Assembly: GCA_050692055.1 (NCBI GenBank)
Contig: JBOGTC010000132.1
Span: forward strand, 1-32,237
DNA length: 32,237 nucleotides
From: JBOGTC01 sp050692055
Lineage (GTDB): Bacteria > Chloroflexota > Limnocylindria > QHBO01
Reading direction: 5' to 3'
Shown here: in pieces, positions 31,814-32,237 of the stretch
Layout of the letters: every line of letters starts with the position of its first letter
How positions within the stretch are numbered: the stretch's first letter is position 1
The notes under the pieces: model-generated
Database searches by the model: none
Seen by the model: the letters and a program-made list of their open reading frames with translations, nothing else
Told to the model about the DNA's origin: nothing
Position numbers and translations under genes: made by a program

Positions 31814-32237
31814 TCAGTCGCGGTCCGCCTCGCGCAGCAGACGAAGGGCGTCCTCCGGCCGGCGCGGATCAATCCCCTGCTCCGCGCGGGCGCGCCGCAG
31901 CCGATAGAGCACCGTGTTGCGATGGACGCCGAGGGCGCGGGCGGCCACGCTCACCCGTCCGTTGGCGCGCGCCACCGCCATCAGCGTGTCACGCAGGGGA
32001 TCGCCGGACGACGGCGGCCCGCGACGCTGCGGCCGCGCCTCGGCCGCGAGCGGATCGGCAACGGGACGCCGCAGGAGCGCGCGCAGCGTCACCGACAGCG
32101 CCTCGAGCGCCGCCTCGTCGACGCGCGCGAACGGGAGGTCGTCGAAGAGCCACGCCACCGATCCCGGGCCGATCGGCCGGCCCATGACCCAGAGCCCATC
32201 CCGGACGCGTCGCGCGGCCACGGTCTCGGCCGACCCG
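31814..32237 (-). CDS. PucR-type transcriptional regulator, C-terminal part (5' end outside window)
   Basis: The reading frame is open to the window edge, so the start is not seen; at least 140 residues are present. The last 60 residues form the PucR/CdaR helix-turn-helix domain: PLRDTLMAVARANGRVSVAA, then ARALGVHRNTVLYRLRRARA and a final DALRLLREADRD. Upstream of it, GSVAWLFDDLPFARVDEAAL resembles the end of a sensory domain in this family. Such regulators respond to small molecules, often purine or nitrogen compounds. Being the gene upstream of glnA in the same orientation, it is a candidate regulator of the palindromes in the gap; that link is inference. A GTG at 32221 is in frame but would give a truncated protein. 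Confidence 0.78.
   Translation of the reverse strand, partial: GSAETVAARRVRDGLWVMGRPIGPGSVAWLFDDLPFARVDEAALEALSVTLRALLRRPVADPLAAEARPQRRGPPSSGDPLRDTLMAVARANGRVSVAARALGVHRNTVLYRLRRARAEQGIDPRRPEDALRLLREADRD

Overview
This is a GC-rich bacterial window with frequent GTG and TTG starts and many 1-8 base gene overlaps. The SLH-type repeats contain a Cys-x5-Cys pair and the glutamine synthetase is of the short alpha type. Together these suggest a monoderm-like, non-model lineage, most likely Chloroflexota (Limnocylindria-like) or a relative of Actinomycetota. That placement is inference; there is no rRNA, tRNA, CRISPR array, phage gene or insertion sequence in the window.

Layout. (1) 1-5466, minus strand: the 5' part of metE, cut by the window edge, and two tandem membrane-anchored sulfatase/alkaline-phosphatase-fold enzymes. 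(2) 5524-8486, minus: a two-gene unit for exported surface enzymes, a PQQ-dependent sugar-dehydrogenase-like protein and a bacterial lysyl oxidase. Each ends in three SLH-like repeats with an exact 58-residue period. (3) 8552-23530, minus: a long, tightly packed polysaccharide locus. In transcription order it holds wecB, a flippase, a GT26 (WecG/TagA)-PssD fusion, the pseudaminic acid genes pseB, pseC, a SpsF-type cytidylyltransferase, a pseG-pseH fusion and pseI, then a second flippase, a polymerase/ligase, a GT-B transferase, a PssE-like transferase and a second polymerase/ligase. (4) 23578-27804, plus: a CsaB-like pyruvyltransferase, a GT4 glycosyltransferase, inorganic pyrophosphatase and a third flippase. 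(5) 27746-29651, minus: a short initiating sugar-phosphate transferase and a second GT4 enzyme. (6) 29764-32237, minus: glnA, a repeat-rich 685-base intergenic region, and the C-terminal end of a PucR-type regulator.

How the parts may work together. WecB makes UDP-ManNAc and a GT26 domain can transfer ManNAc to a lipid-linked acceptor. A CsaB-type enzyme can pyruvylate ManNAc, and pyruvylated ManNAc in a secondary wall polymer is the known ligand of SLH domains. All of these genes, plus two SLH-repeat enzymes, lie within about 19 kb, so the window can be read as an envelope locus that builds both a wall anchor and its cargo. Superimposed on this is a full route from UDP-GlcNAc to CMP-pseudaminic acid, with flippases and polymerases to export a Pse-containing glycan. 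The most unusual items are the GT26-PssD fusion whose partner PssE is about 9 kb away, lysyl oxidase joined to SLH repeats, a Tyr in place of the zinc-ligand Glu in MetE, and three copies of a 22-base semi-palindrome upstream of glnA.
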